Origin: Galaxea fascicularis
Taxonomy: Eukaryota; Cnidaria; Anthozoa; Scleractinia; Euphylliidae
Assembly (NCBI GenBank): GCA_948470475.1
Contig: OX419343.1
Span: 22,040,478 to 22,104,477 of the forward strand
Reading direction: 5' to 3'
DNA length: 64,000 bases
The translations under genes were made by a program, and so were the position numbers. Below, one piece after another: positions 32,809 to 46,201 of this stretch. A model generated the notes under the pieces. It saw nothing but the letters and a program-made list of their open reading frames with translations. It made no database searches and was not told where the DNA came from. Numbering within the stretch: the stretch's first letter is position 1; each line of letters starts with the position of its first letter.

Positions 32809-34120
32809 AACAAGAAATTCTCAGAATTTTCAAGCGGCCGTTTTTGCCATTTGGACCGCCTTTATCCTTAGGATGTAAGTTTAGGTCGGTTGTAATATAA
32901 AATTTTGAGTAAACAGTTCTGTCCAAGACACTTTTAGTAGCGTAATGCGCGACGATTAACTTATTACGCAATTCGGCCAATGTCTTACAAATAGACTAAA
33001 TCGCAATCATTAAGCCTGATATAATCAGTTTCACCTTAGATCGGCTCGATAGATCTGTCTTCGATTTAATTTATGAAAGAATTGCTTTACGGTTCGGTGT
33101 CTGTCCATTTCATTTCTGATCTCTGGGCAAAAGTCCTACTTTTTCTGAACAAATGCGTGAGCAGAATGATTATAAAATTCAAATTTTCACTTCATTACCT
33201 ATTCATAGAGAGCTTGGCCCTAGGGTACGTCTACCCCCTACCGATCAGGAAGTCCCGGGTTCGATTTCTAGCAACGGCAACCCTCTTTGGTTTCTCTTTT
33301 TTCTTTTTCTTTTTGTTCTGCGTTTTTTTAAAGTATTAGTTTGACTAATCGTTGAGCTTTAGAGCGACTTGTCAATTTTACATGGAGATTCAATGGGTAT
33401 TTAGTAGAAACAAACAGCCGAAACACCAAATGAGCGGCCTTTCGATTTCTTTGATAAGTCGGGGAAATCGACGATTCACATCCAGGTTATGATGTTTTCA
33501 TCAAGATGTGTTGAACGATTCTCTAGACGTTTATATTTTTCTTAAAATCAAGCTGCATTTTACGCTGGCCATACGAGGCGCTCTGTGGCTGTCGGGTTTG
33601 CGTGACTATCAACTTGTTACGTGACACGAATATTGCACCATCATTTCAGATCATTTCAAGTACTCGGTTCGGGTGTAATTCTCGAAGAGGATTTGGCCGT
33701 TGTGTTACAGATCAACTACACGACAATCACAAAGGCCCGATATAATTCATTTTAAGTCCGTGGATAGGTTCCATAGCTTTTTTTTTTTTATATGAAAGAA
33801 TTACTTTGCGGTTCAGTGTTTGCCCAAACCTCTGGGGAATTTCCCCGCTAACCAGATTCTGAAGTAAAGATTGCATCATCATTTCAAGTGCGTGGTTCGT
33901 GTTGTTTACAGCTGAAGTTGAAAGGCAACAAAGGTCTTGGGAATCGTTTAGCATATCCTTATGACAATATCGTTGTTTAGATCAGATAAATTCTTGGATT
34001 TTCTGGAATTTGTCAATCCCCTTTCTCGAGTAAACACAAAGGATATTTGTTTGCGTGACAACCCGGATGCGTGACTGCCAAGCCTTATGTACTGTAAAAT
34101 TAACACGAATATTTGACCGA

Positions 34121-34277
34121 TGTCTGAGTGGCGCAAGTGATAAGCGCACGGGTTGAACTTTTGATTTGAGATCCCGAGGTCGCGCGATCAAATCTCAGTG
34201 CAGGCGAAAAAAAATTCTTGCAGCTCCGGTCGAGCGGGACCCGGGCCTCACGACGGACACGACAAATAAAAAAAAAA
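34121..34277 (+). mobile_element. tRNA-derived SINE (long-arm tRNA type), unit 2
   Basis: Same element as at 32654-32808, carried along by the tandem duplication at a spacing of 1,467 bp, ending in an A15-17 tail. Confidence 0.55.
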
Positions 34278-34282
34278 AAAAA

Positions 34283-34383
34283 CGGGTATTACTAGAAGTG
34301 GCACGTCGCTAAGCGACGGCCGCTTAAAAAAAAAACGAGTATTACTAGAAGCGGCACGTCGCTAAGCGACGGCCGCTTAAAAA
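34283..34383 (+). repeat. Two tandem 50-bp units with a palindrome
   Basis: Both units contain TATTACTAGAAG and the palindrome CGTCGCTAAGCGACG followed by GCCGCTTAAAA. They follow the A tail of the SINE directly. Confidence 0.8.
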
Positions 34384-37110
34384 CCAGTTTTGCTCGTACG
34401 TACTTTTGCGATGTTATTGTAAAATAACATTTTGGCAGTATGACCACGCGGCTGCGGTTAGTGATTCCACTTGAGTTTTGAACATTTTATGAACTCATTT
34501 TTTATGATCCCGACAGGAATACAGACGATAGAAAACTGCCAATGTTAAATTAGATAATCAGTTTGATATCCATTTTGTTATATGCTGAACACCTTTGAGT
34601 GACACAATGAACGGCAAACAATCAGTTATTAAAATGTCTCTGTCGAGGGAGTATTGACTGATCGATAACACCTGAAAAAATGTCCAAACTGATAAGCACT
34701 CCATAATGTTTTCTTTACTTTCTGAAAGCCAAAGCATCCATTCATTAGCTACTGAAAGTGTCGTTCTAACTTCTGAACTAAAGATCGGATCTGAATTAAA
34801 CATCGTTACTTCCTGTTGTATTGTCTAACCAAGTGGCGGTCTTGACATCGGGTAAACAAGTTCTTATCCCGTTATTTAGTTTGTTTTCTGTCGTTCATAG
34901 CAAGCATCTAGATTTTTTGAGCTTAAATCAGGAAATATAATTCAATTAGGCGGACCGGGATTAATCAGTTTTGAGACGAAAGATATATTATATAATATAA
35001 ACGAAAAAAATGTGAACGGAAAGTTGAAGTTTGAGGAAGTAACATGGTGCAAAGTTAGAATAGACGGAAGAATACAACTGATTAAGTAATAGCATTTAAA
35101 AACGTATTGAATTAAATCTGATGCCTGTTTGCACAGATCTATGCCGCACACGCATCCACTTTGCAATGAAATGCAAAGCAATGCAATGCAATGTGTTGAC
35201 ATTATAGACTTATGCATGCTTCGAACAGAAAGCATGTTTTGAGGTCAGTAAAATCTTATAAATACTATGCCATACTAGTTATTGACTGTTGATACTTTTT
35301 AAAGCAGATTTTGACTGCTATCAAATGTTGTGTAAGGGCTGCAACTCAGTTGTAAGTCAGAGCTCTAAATTTAATTCAACTTCATGCAAATTGAACTCAG
35401 CGCAATCGACCTACCATAAAATCAATTCGTTCCATCTTCGAAGCGCGTGGAATTTGAAGTTTGATCTTCTTTCAGTAGCTCGTAAGCTTACGACGGACTG
35501 ATTCATTGCAGAAAACTGCTCGATCGTTGGGAATTGTGGCCTCCTATACGCGTGTTTACACACGGGGAGGCCCCTTTTGCCCTGCAATTATGACTGCCGT
35601 TATCACCAAACTATTTTCCATGCAATTCGCTCCAGAGGTCAATACATTCTTCGCTACAACAGCGAATTTAAGGAAGAAAGGGGAGAAAAAGAAAATGATT
35701 TTAAATAACATGCTTTAGCAACCTTCCGGCATTTGGGCTGGTTGGTCCCATGTTTGAACTCTTTTTCTCCAAGACTGTAATTCCATCGCTCCTAATTTCT
35801 GTACTTATCATAATTTTCGGGTTTTTACTTAAAATCGTTTTAACAATTTACGTAATATTGTTTGTTTATAAAATTCACGCTATCACTATCCAAAACAATT
35901 GGCTGCGTTTTCAGAGTCAGTGGAGCATAGAATCAACGGAAAGTATTTAGTTGTTCTTTGAAGCATAGCGGGTCCGCGCTGCGACTCGCTGCTGAACGTT
36001 GACGATAAAGCGTTTGATATGATATGCCGTTTGAAAGTTTAAGTCTAAAATTAGCCTGAGGATTGTTGTCGATGCAGTCAATTTCGATGCAAACAAAGTC
36101 GATGCGGTCAAGTTGCCTGCGGGTTGTTGTCGATGTCGTCAATTTGCAATTGAAAATTGCAACTGATAATAGCTATCTGGCTTTTTCTATGAAAACTGAA
36201 CAAACGAAAATTGCCGGGATATATTCTGTAGGGAAACTATTGAATTCCTCACCTATTCCAACATAAAACTATCTTTTAAGATTTAGCTCGGGAGGTTGTG
36301 GTTCTTGATCGTGGTGGTTACAACAATATATAAACAATCAGAATGATGAGCTCATCTATCGCGTGAGCTCACATATAATCCAATTGTTAAATATAGCTGA
36401 TGAGGGCGCAGCCCGAATCAGCAATCAAGAGCGAATAATCTAATTGTTTTAGTTTAAATCTACTAGTCGTTCAAAACAAAACAAGTAAATTATCTAAATT
36501 CTCTCCGCAGACACTTGAAAACCCGAAGAAGCACATTTCAGCTTTGCTCCATTCAATATTCTTAAAAATGATAAATTTTTACACAAAAAGAGTGTAGTCA
36601 CTTGGCGGATGTGGAGAAATTAAAAAAGGCCCAAAGAGCAGGGACAAGTAAAGAAGAAGAAATAAATGAATGTTTTACGAGCAGTTAACTTACTATATAT
36701 AAGCTATCGACCATATTTTCCTCTACAAATCCGGTTATAAAATTCAGCTTATCTTAGGGAAGTTTTACTTGTTTTTAATATCTTAGAAATAAGAGAAAAA
36801 AAGAAAGAATGAAAGGAACTTACCATCCACTTAATAACATCCATGTTCTTGAAAAATATCCACAAGTCACTTGTTGTGTCGTTTGTTCAAGTTAGGCAGG
36901 GCTTCAATTTAAACCCTCTCTTAACAATTGCGGAGTTTGTCGCAACATATTGGGGATGTTCCCAGCCGATAATAATAGGTCGCTTAATTTATGTAGCAGG
37001 TAGAGGCGCGCGTTTAACTCCGCTTAGTCGAAACCTGTAATGTTCTTTAAGACACTTAAGAAAGTGTGTTCTCTACCAGATGATTTTGTCTCTCAGAATA
37101 TACTGTTTTC
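34384..37110. other. Intergenic, no gene seen
   Basis: AT-rich with short frames. A small AATGCAATGCAATG repeat lies near 35165 and several GATGCAGTCAATTT-like repeats occur at 36070-36145. No gene is recognised. Confidence 0.35.
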
Positions 37111-37120
37111 ATTTGTTTTC

Positions 37121-37530
37121 AAGAGTGACCTATTATATTAAGTATAACAGTTAACTTCGCCTTGTTTCTTTTCGAGACTCAAAAAATAGTTCAAATGTAA
37201 ATCGAAAGTCTTTTTTTTATAGGTTTGCTTCCTCTTCCACTTTGATTACTGATCACGGTCTTGCAGATAAAAGCTACATTACCGTATACGCGTGACCTAT
37301 TAATTTTAACTGCTAACTTCGCTTCTTTCTTTTCTGGACTCGAAAATAGTTCAACTGAGGAACTCCTTTTTTTTTGCTTCCTCTTCCAATTTGCGAGTAT
37401 AATGTATGTCATTGGTAAAAAGCGCCCGGGTTTTTTTTATGGATTTGTTTATACGTGTGACCCGTAAAGTATATCGGGGTCTTTCTTTCCTTGACTCAAA
37501 TTAAAGTAGTTCAAATTGGAAATCTCTTTT
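37121..37530 (+). repeat. Three degenerate tandem units of about 165-170 bp
   Basis: Units near 37125, 37295 and 37457 share GTGACCYATTA-like starts, TTCTTTTCTGGACTC-like middles, AAAATAGTTCAAAT and a T-rich stretch with TTTGCTTCCTCTTCCA. Confidence 0.6.
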
Positions 37531-39981
37531 TAGGTTTGCTTTGAAAAAAAAATAAGAATAAAGTATAAATACAGTATAAGGTTAGAGAGGATCGCATTAG
37601 TCACTTCATGTGATTCTTTGTTCACGATTTTTAAAACAAATTTTCAGTTTTTGGATAAGTCTTAAAAGTGTTTCAATTTTCTCTACTCCAAACGGATGCT
37701 CTTCAAATATCTCAATTCTGTATCAGTTGTAGATTAAGCCTGAGGAAATCTGAATATATCTATATCTAGAATTTTTCCTGAAATAAACTTTATGTCAAAT
37801 TATTTGTTATATTATCATTTTATTATTATATTTTTATTTCAAGTGAAACCAAGTCTATTTGCTAAGTCATCGGGGTGATATGATGTGGATAAAGATTTTT
37901 TTGGGAAAAAAAATGACACTTTCGACAAAGTTTTAGTCCTGAGATTTTCTTAGTAATTGATTTTTATTTTTTAGTTAATCGAAGAAAACAATGTTGATCA
38001 GTCACATTTATTTTCAGTGAACCAGATTATCGGTTTCCTCGATGGAGTTCGAACCGGATGTGAAACTCCATTTATTTAATATGGCACACCCTTCCTATGT
38101 GTTTTAATTTTGGAAACATAAACTTAAGTCCCGTGATCCTGTGATTAAAAAAATACATTCCTGGCTTTTTATGGTTACAGCAAAATAAGTGGCAGTCGCA
38201 CTGGCAAAGGTATCGTATAATAACAAAGTTGGTTATCAGTGTTGATCTAAAACTTTCTGTAAGGACGTGGTTTTGAATGACGGGTTGCCAGCCGGCCGAG
38301 GAAGTGGAACAAAGATTCAACGAGGGGGCGGCCAAAAAGCTCAGCTAAGACATCTTTGAATTGCCCGTTCTGAATGCTTCGTTATTGTTCCTTCTTGTTA
38401 CCTTTCAGTGTGAAATTCGTATCATATCAGGTGTCATACAGAATCATACAGCTGCTTCGGAAAACAGTAAATACCTACGATGACAAGCAATATTTTAGGA
38501 TACATCGCAGATGACGGATGGCGGCTATATATTCTTCACATACCGCCGATAACGTATCCAACGCTAAGTAAAGCAAGAAAATTTCGGACGACCAATCGAT
38601 GTGTCCCAGACTACCTTACGGGATTGTTGCGTACGCCATTTGGCTTTCGTGAGGATAACGTTTCCCGAAACAGCTGTAAAAAAAAAAGGCTAATTACTGA
38701 CAATCGTTGGTATCTATTACTGCAAAAGGCGGTACGCGTCTTCAGTCAGGTGTTCAATCATGCAAGTGAGTGTATTGTCGATTAAGTACTGCTGACACAA
38801 CAAAAAATATTTCAAATTAAGCTACACTGCGTTAAACCAGCATCTTATCCTGGTATTAAGCGTGCAAGCGTACTTTAATACTTGGCTTTTCGCTGAAGAT
38901 TTGTTTCAGCCTCGGAGGCCTCTTTGTTGTTGCGATAAGCTCCAGGGTTGGAAACAATACCTTGAGAAGAGAATGTTTTGCCATACTTTACATAGGTAAT
39001 CCTGTCACATTCAGCTACAGCCGCATTCAAAGCGTGGGAAAGTAGGCAAGCTTTGTTAATCAGGCTGAAAAGTGTATCACAAAAAGCAATGAAACGTGAC
39101 TGTGCTTAAACTTGTCATCATTTATCGATCCTCGAAGATCACAATTACCTTAATTTATCTTCCCAGTTTTAATTATTCGCAATATTAGAGAGAGTTCGAA
39201 CTACGGCAAAAGCAAACGGCAAATGATACCACGCAACCACACGATTTTCCCGCGTTTGCAGTTTTTCGTTTGCCGCCTCTTCGTGAAAGCGACTGGTTTC
39301 GTGTTTGCCGGAAAAGTGAGAATTGTTATCTATATTAAGTTAGTCTTTGTTTTTATAGATATTCAGATAAATCTTACAGGAAACTTGAATAAAATATCAA
39401 TTTTGATTTTATGACAAATTAAGCGATGTTTGAAGTTTGTCTTTGATAGAGCAAGGGGTAAACTTCTGATGAAATACATAGACGAGTGAAGATCGACAAC
39501 CCCGAAAACAAAGGTGAGTGTTAAGGTTGTTTTTCTGTTTCAGTGAAATGCTTTGGGCATTTTCTATTTACCTTCAATAAAAGTTGGAAATAAAGCAAAA
39601 CTGTTTCACTCGATCTTTGATCTTGCAGAGAGGAAAGCTTTCAATTTTCGCTGATCACGCGAAACTAAACTCGTTTTCGTCCGGCTCCTCTTGAGCAAAA
39701 CGGCGAACCAGAAGTTGACGTTAACCGTCAAGCCTTCAGTAATGTGATTGCTCAATAAAGAATTTTATGGCGCGCCTTTCCAGTCAATTTTCAAACAACC
39801 TTAATATACAATACATCCATTACATTTCTGTGCCATATTTTTTTATTTCCTTTCTGTATAGTTGTACCGCTGTACAGCGACAACAAATGCACAAACTGAA
39901 CGACAATGATATTATTGTTACTGCATTAAACGTCACACAATGTTTAAGCTTAACTTATAACACAAGCGGAAAGTTCCCCAC
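37531..39981. other. Intergenic or intronic, no gene seen
   Basis: Part of it (up to 39981) is probably intron of the minus-strand gene at 39982-40452. Otherwise no coding signal is recognised. Confidence 0.35.
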
Positions 39982-40452
39982 CTTGACATATTCAAATAGC
40001 AAAAGGTTTGGAAACCGATTCAATATAGCAGGTTTGAGGGAATTTACATCCCAGCTCTTGTCAAAGGGAAACTCGTGGCAGACAAGTTCTCTCTCTTCTA
40101 ACTGAAGTCGGGTTGTATGTGTAGGCACTTTGTTGATCTTGGGACTGGGAGTAAGGACTAGATCCTTGTAAACAAGTGCCTTGGATGGGCGGCCTTTGGT
40201 CGACTTAATGTCCTGCTTTGACCTTGCTGGTCTTCTACTAGTGCTTTTCCTACTACCTCGGTTCAAGCCAACCGTCGGAAAGAGGGTCGGAAGCCGAGCT
40301 TGAATAGAACTGCTTGAAGCTGGCGACATCGAGCGTTCGTTCGACTGAAGTTTCTCGTTGTTCACCTGGCGATCCGCGTTGTTTGGCTGACTGACAGAGA
40401 GTGCCGTTGAATTCATCGGAGGTATAACATTTCTCGTAAAACCCGGTCTCAA
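39982..40452 (-). CDS. Exon of a conserved cnidarian gene of unknown function
   Basis: The minus-strand frame begins at ATG 40452 and runs to a donor (CAAG|GTGGGG) at 39982. The N-terminal 60 residues are Ser/Asn-rich. The middle is basic (STSRRPARSKQD). The C-terminal part holds the block KALVYKDLVLTPSPK, VPTHTTRLQLEE and HEFPFDKSWD, followed by a segment like the start of a ubiquitin-like or PB1-type fold. I associate this block with cnidarian proteins that carry a HECT-like C-terminus (similar to G2/M-specific E3 ligases), but the later exons would lie to the left and are not recognised, so the function is open. Confidence 0.6.
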
Positions 40453-43008
40453 ATTACTTAAAATCTCTAAGGCATCTGCGGCCGCACGACAAGCAGTAGA
40501 CAGTTACGTTCTTCCTCCATGTGACCGAAAGCCAAATTGGAGGAATGGAATAAGTGTATCGCGGTCATGTGATCACGTTGCATACTAATTAGAACGAAAA
40601 TAAAAAATCCCACTCGGAACGAAAAAATAATATGGATTAAATATTAAAAATATAGAACGCATATAAAATAAAGAGAACAAAATGAAAAATAGATGTCTTT
40701 CAATGCTACTGCTTCATCTTATGGTCCTAGAAGGAGCTGCTGCTGGGGTAAATTGTCCACGAGGAGGTCTTCGTTCAAAAAAAGCATCAAGCACGCTGTG
40801 TTTAGACAAAAATCCCTTTTTGGATTTTTCGTTTCTTTGTTAGTAAAGAATCCGCATGATCTTAGATCAAAAATCCGATCTTGGATTTTCCCAAAGAAGC
40901 GCATTCTTAAAGTGTAATTTACTCTTTATTCGATATAACTTTAATTAGACCTTATTATGACTCTATTTTGTTGTTACAATTTGCACCTGCCTGATGCGAA
41001 ACTGTGACCAAAGAAACAGAGCATTCGTGATAGTAAAATACCAGACGAGATACTATAAACTTGATCGCGAATCAAAGGAAAGATTTGATTACTGCAAAGT
41101 ACAGTGATCTTTGATTTCAACACTCTCCCAAGACTTCCAAAAGCTAAAGCACTTCCGTTTGGCAAATTACATGCCGCATCAGCAACTGATAGGCGAAGTG
41201 ACCCGGAACATCCGGCCATTGGAAACAGCTATTACGCGAATCTTGATGAGAAAAACAAACAGTGCCATGGAACGACTAATAAATTGTGGTTTTTACCCAG
41301 TCAACCCTGAAATGCAATTAATTCTCGATCCACAAGAATGCAAACTTGAAGTGCGACATGGATTTAACTCGAAAAATTTTGGCCTTTATGCATGACATAT
41401 GCTTTTGTTGAAATCGTATATACGTAAATTACAACAATGTAATTTCTCCAGTCCATTACGTTATATCCTTAAAACAATTGAGGGAAAACCCCTTCTTAAT
41501 TTTCGTTTGGGGAATCTTGAAGCTGACCGAACCAAAGGTAGAGCTTGTTCCCTGGGTATTTTTTCAGAGAGTTTAATTCTCTGCAATCAAAGGCGTTAAC
41601 CTAAGGTAACTAATCGTCAAATGTGGTGGCATTTTGCACGTCTGTCTTAAAAGGTTATGTTTTTGAACTAGACACAATTTTGTAAACCATTCTCTTCCTT
41701 TACGAAAGCGATCAGGAAGTGAATAATTATTGTAGAAACAACACTGAAAAAGAAATCCTTCCTGAGAAAAAACACATTGGTCTAGTGTTTTATCGCTGAT
41801 GGCGCACGACGAATTATCTCTTTCAAGATGTGCTAACTTGTTCAATGTGAGTATATTTTAGCGCAGTCTCTAACATATCCGGAAATTTACGATAGGTGCT
41901 TATAACTGCCTTTCATATACGTAGTTTGACGTAGAGTTCCTGTTTGATCACTAAAATGACATGGTGGGATTAACCCGGCTTTGAAAGACCACGCAGTTCC
42001 GAAATTTGAGTTGTACTCGATGTCGCCTGATCGGACGCTATCAAAAGGCATTTAAAGCGCTTGTGTAGCGTGACTGAACAAATAGAGCGTGTCCCATGAA
42101 CCAGAAACCACGATTTACGCGATATATTTCGTTGTACACGGCTAATTTAAGTACGACGCCGCCCTCTTGCTCGGTCATTACAATACAAGGAAAGAAGATC
42201 TGAGCGGATGCTAAAAGAATACATCGTTGCATTAGAAAGGCTGTCCGTAAGAAAACCGGAAACCTTGTTTCTTTTTCTGCCTTATGCAAATGACAATCAG
42301 TGCCGGAGGCACCATAGAATAAGTGCCACTACTGTCAAGCAATAAGCAAAAATGGAATAAAATTAAAAACTTGTCGTCAGGGATTTTGCTTTGGAAGGGT
42401 GGGAAAACTATTCCTTGGTTTCCAGAATCCAGAGCTTCAGCCTTTAAAGAGGAGAAGAGGATAGGGGCATTTTGGTACTATAGTTATTTCGTGGCAGGCG
42501 GGCGCCCGTCGTAGTGGGATTGTGTGGTTGAAAAACAAAATGATTCCTTTCGTCAAGGGTTTTCATTTTACCACAGCATCTTGCCAATCACCAAAAAAGG
42601 TCACAGGACAGTTTGCCATTGATGGGAAGAACGAGTAGCTCAAACTTGGTGAAGTTATTTCTTTGGAAGCGGAAGCGTGTTTTGAAGTAGATGCGTATTT
42701 TCAAGTGGTAAAAATCTCTACATCACAGGTGACAAAATAAATTGAAGCTCAACATTTGGTTTAATCGTAGTTACTTTTGTTCAGGAATAGAAATCGTATT
42801 TTTCTCTCAAGTGGATGTAAATAACAATCATTTATACTCGTTTTGGACGCAAAGAAGAAGTTGACTTGCTTGTCTGTTCGTTAGTTGTTTTGCTTGCGGG
42901 CGAACGAGTGTCTTACCTCCGCTTGGCTGACTGTTTTTCGGGATGCCTCAACAGTGTTAAGAAAATTTTGCCCTCTATGTTTTCAACAAGTAATTGCAAT
43001 GGGTCCTC

Positions 43009-43050
<42 letters not shown>

Positions 43051-43472
43051 TGAAATTGAAAAGCACGCGTGATATTTTATCTTTAATTTTACTCGGCCCC
43101 ATGCGATTACCTATACAAATTGCCATCTCGAGAATTCTTGAAAGAATTGATTTATTTATCTGATTTATTTTTTGTACTGCATTTTAGAGGCTGCCATTAT
43201 GGTGCCCTTAGAAGGGACACCAATACGAGGGACACCAATACCGTCTTCTAATTTTCTGAATATTGTTTCCATTACGACTTCGTTCCGAAGAGTACTGGAG
43301 AACCAGAAATCGTTCTAATGACTTTCTTTTACCCACTGCTACCTTATTTCTCCTACAGGAAGACCCGAGTCTAAATCTGTCGTCCGTTCTTCTTCTTCTT
43401 CGTCGCCGTTGTTTGTCACAAAGCTCACTTCCGACGTATTTGCGCAGCCGCGGAAAATATCATAGATTGCAT
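40453..43472. other. Intergenic, no gene recognised
   Basis: A 94-codon frame at 41111-41395 (HFRLANYMPHQQLIGEVTRN) is open but matches nothing I know, and other frames are shorter. ATGGTGCCCTTAGAAGGGACACC at 43199 contains a small inverted repeat. Confidence 0.35.
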
Positions 43473-43477
43473 CACGC

Positions 43478-43567
43478 ATCAATCTCGTTCCCATAGGTCG
43501 TTCCCCTAGTCCCTTGCGGGAGGGAAACGAGGACCTCTGGGATAATCCATTTCAGAGCTAGCGCAAC
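43478..43567 (+). repeat. Left inverted repeat of the helicase element
   Basis: 90 bp, imperfect match to the complement of 48023-48108; preceded by CACGC. Confidence 0.75.
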
Positions 43568-43615
43568 TTTTGACGGGCTGAAAACTGAGCATGAGCAGTA
43601 GTTTTAATAGCTCAA

Positions 43616-44161
43616 AATGGCGGACAAGACGCCGGTCAAGGCAGCATCAAGTCATTATCATCTTTGTAGATGATGCAATTTAGAGGTTAAGAACAATAAA
43701 ATGAAAGGTTTTAAAACCATTTCGAACAAATCACGGGGCTAAATACCTTTGTCGGCGATGGATTTCCTGGGAAAATTTGCAGAAATTGTTATGGCCGTGT
43801 GAACCAATTTTCGGAATTTATCAGTCTGTGTCTGAAGTCGCGGGAAAATCAAGAGGCCTCTCTGATATTTAAGAGGGGTAAAAAAAAAACAACTGAAAGT
43901 CTATCGGTATTGGAGTCACGTGTGGCCAAACCCGGTAAACAGAATGATGTGAACCAACATGGATCATCTGTTCCTGCTGTCCGGAGGAGCTTGCAGATGT
44001 TTACTCCTATTTACCCCAAAGAAAAGGCTTGTGAAACTCTTCAGGAACAACGACCAAGAACTCTACCGAATTGGCTGCAGAATTATCCTATTGTTCAACA
44101 AAGTCAGAGTGAAGTAATTCTAGCAAAGGCTGGTCTTCGTAATAGTGAGGTTAGGTCTTAG
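43616..44161 (+). pseudogene. Cys-rich (CxxC...CxxC) protein remnant
   Basis: The frame starts at ATGGCGGAC (43616) and reads HLCR, a TGA stop, C, then after a frame change GKICRNCYGRVNQFSEF and a long polar stretch to the stop at 44161. The two Cys pairs and the motif ICRNC are shared with the gene broken by the Polinton at 51.6/63.6 kb, so both belong to one family with a ZAD-like zinc-binding N-terminus (inference). An in-frame stop between the first Cys pair and the frame change make this copy non-functional. Confidence 0.5.
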
Positions 44162-46044
44162 GACATTTTAGATGAGATGGATTAGTTTAGGTCAGGGGTG
44201 TTAAGTGTATCCAGGCCAGAACAGTAGATAAGACCAAGCTAATATTACTACACTCCTTAGCCTTAAGTAAAATATTTTAACTGTTTTAACCGGTGAACAT
44301 GAATAGTTGGGGCTGTCACTGACAACATTTCATATAAATTTGTTTCCTTCTGTTGATTATTATCATTTTCACTACATTTTCGGTTATGCCCCCAGCCCCT
44401 CAATTTATGTGTGACCTTGACCCTTTATCAAGTTTTGGCTACACCATAAAACCTTTTACTCACAATCATAATATTGAGAAACTACAATTTTAGCATTTTC
44501 ATGCTATGCTATACGCTGCTGGATAATATCCAAAATGTTTCCGGCAATCTCACGACTATATTCAAGAAGAATTTCTTCCACTTTTTCAACAGATGTTAAT
44601 TCTGGTAAGTGTTTCAAGACTAAATCGATGAGAGAAATTAGAAAGCCACTTGTGAAGGCCATACTGCCAACTGTGCTCCTACTTAGTTCCCCTTGCAATT
44701 TATGCCGGTAACAAATAAGGTCTCTTTTAATATCTTCCCGAACGTCAACTTTGAAGGAGGCCTCATCACCCAATGGATTGCTAGAGATATCACCAAGTTG
44801 ATCAATGGAAATAGTTCCTGTAAAGTTCAGGTCATCTGCAGCTCTTACAAGCTGGCAATCATCACAAGTGCAGACAAGACTGTGAACAGAAAATGTGTGT
44901 AGGCCCTTGGATAGCAGGAACGTTTTGGTCAAAGTAACTTAGTATTAATTTTCTTTTAAATTCCCTTGATTGCACATAGTTTCTCATAACATCTGTTATG
45001 TTTTTCCTTCATTTTGATATGTCATATTAATTAAAGTAAATATCAGCCCTGGCTGGAAGACCATCTCTTCCAGCTCTACCCACTTCTTCGCAGTATCCCT
45101 CCATTGTGTATGGAACTCCAATGTGGACAATTTTTCGAGTGTTCTATTCCCAGACCAAAAGCAATTGTTACAAATAGAACACGGTGAGTTGAAGTACCCT
45201 TCACTAGTTCCTCAACAATTCTTGTACATTCATTTTCTGGGTACTGTGCATGGTGTTGTATGAATAATCTGTTTTTTGCCAGGGGCTCAGCATTTGCTGG
45301 ATAATATTGGTCTTGGCCCATCTTCGCGCTGAAGTAAATGAAGCACTCGGAGATAACTTCAAGGCTCCCATAAATTAGGGTTATTGGCGTCTGAAACTTA
45401 AGAGCTTTCAACTGAGTGACAATAGGGTCCAAAATGGAGTTCAGTTTCTCATCACCCCTGTCTGGACAGAGAATCATAATAGATATTTGGTCTGACTGGG
45501 TTACACTCAACAACCAGTGGGTTAAACAACCCCAGTGATTCCATTGTTCCACCTTTTGTACTTTTGGTTGCAGTGCCTGTCAGAGCCACAACTGGTATTA
45601 ATGGGAATAAATTACTCAGAAAACTAATTTCCCATATGCTGGCCTAAATGTAGACCTTGAACAACAACAACAAAGTTTTAATTCTCCTCACATTTATTTA
45701 TTTGCCATACACAATGAACTTACAATGATTAATATACAAGATTAGTGATTAACGTACAAAAAATAGAACAAAAGAAATGGCGAAGGAACCTAATAAATAC
45801 CATGGCGCTTGTAAAACTTAGGTTCCCTCCCACGAAATCAAAGATGACTAAACCTAGATAATATGGCAGTCTACTGAAGTGGTAATCTATTAACCAGGAA
45901 GGGAAGTCAAATAAATATGAATAAATGGGGTAGTTTCTAAAGAAAGAAAGTGGTGCTGCGTCGGTGGGGAAGTAGTACACAAAAGTTTGGTATTATCAAC
46001 TGAGTTGATAAATGTAAATTGACCACCGTACAGGGATTCTAAAA

Positions 46045-46080
46045 GCTGACGCTTCGAGCGTTAGCCCTTCGTCAGAGCGA
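46045..46080 (-). ncRNA. Candidate degraded hammerhead ribozyme of the Penelope-like element
   Basis: The minus strand has CTGACGA (46069-46075) followed by a small stem-loop and CGAAGCGTCAGC. The order CUGANGA, stem II, GAAA is that of the hammerhead core, with GAAG in place of GAAA here. Hammerhead motifs are known in the terminal repeats of Penelope-like elements; this copy is probably inactive. Confidence 0.4.
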
Positions 46081-46201
46081 ATCGAGGAATTATGAGTTGA
46101 GTGTAGTTTTTATAGTGGAGTAGGAGCTACGTTATTGGTGGTAACATGGCAACGTGAAAAATAGGAAACATTAGTTAAATGAAAAGCGTTCGTTAATACC
46201 G

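Larger units (their letters stand above)
31338..34277 (+). repeat. 1.47-kb tandem direct duplication
   Basis: Unit 1 is 31338-32810 and unit 2 is 32811-34277. Both start CAAGAAATTCTCAGAATTTT and end CACGACAAATAAAAAA. They are highly similar throughout with scattered substitutions and small indels. Each unit contains two tRNA-like SINE segments. Confidence 0.9.

Noticed and set aside
41111..41395. Possible gene (94 codons)
   Set aside because: No domain, no splice context and overlapping frames of similar length; cannot be told from chance.
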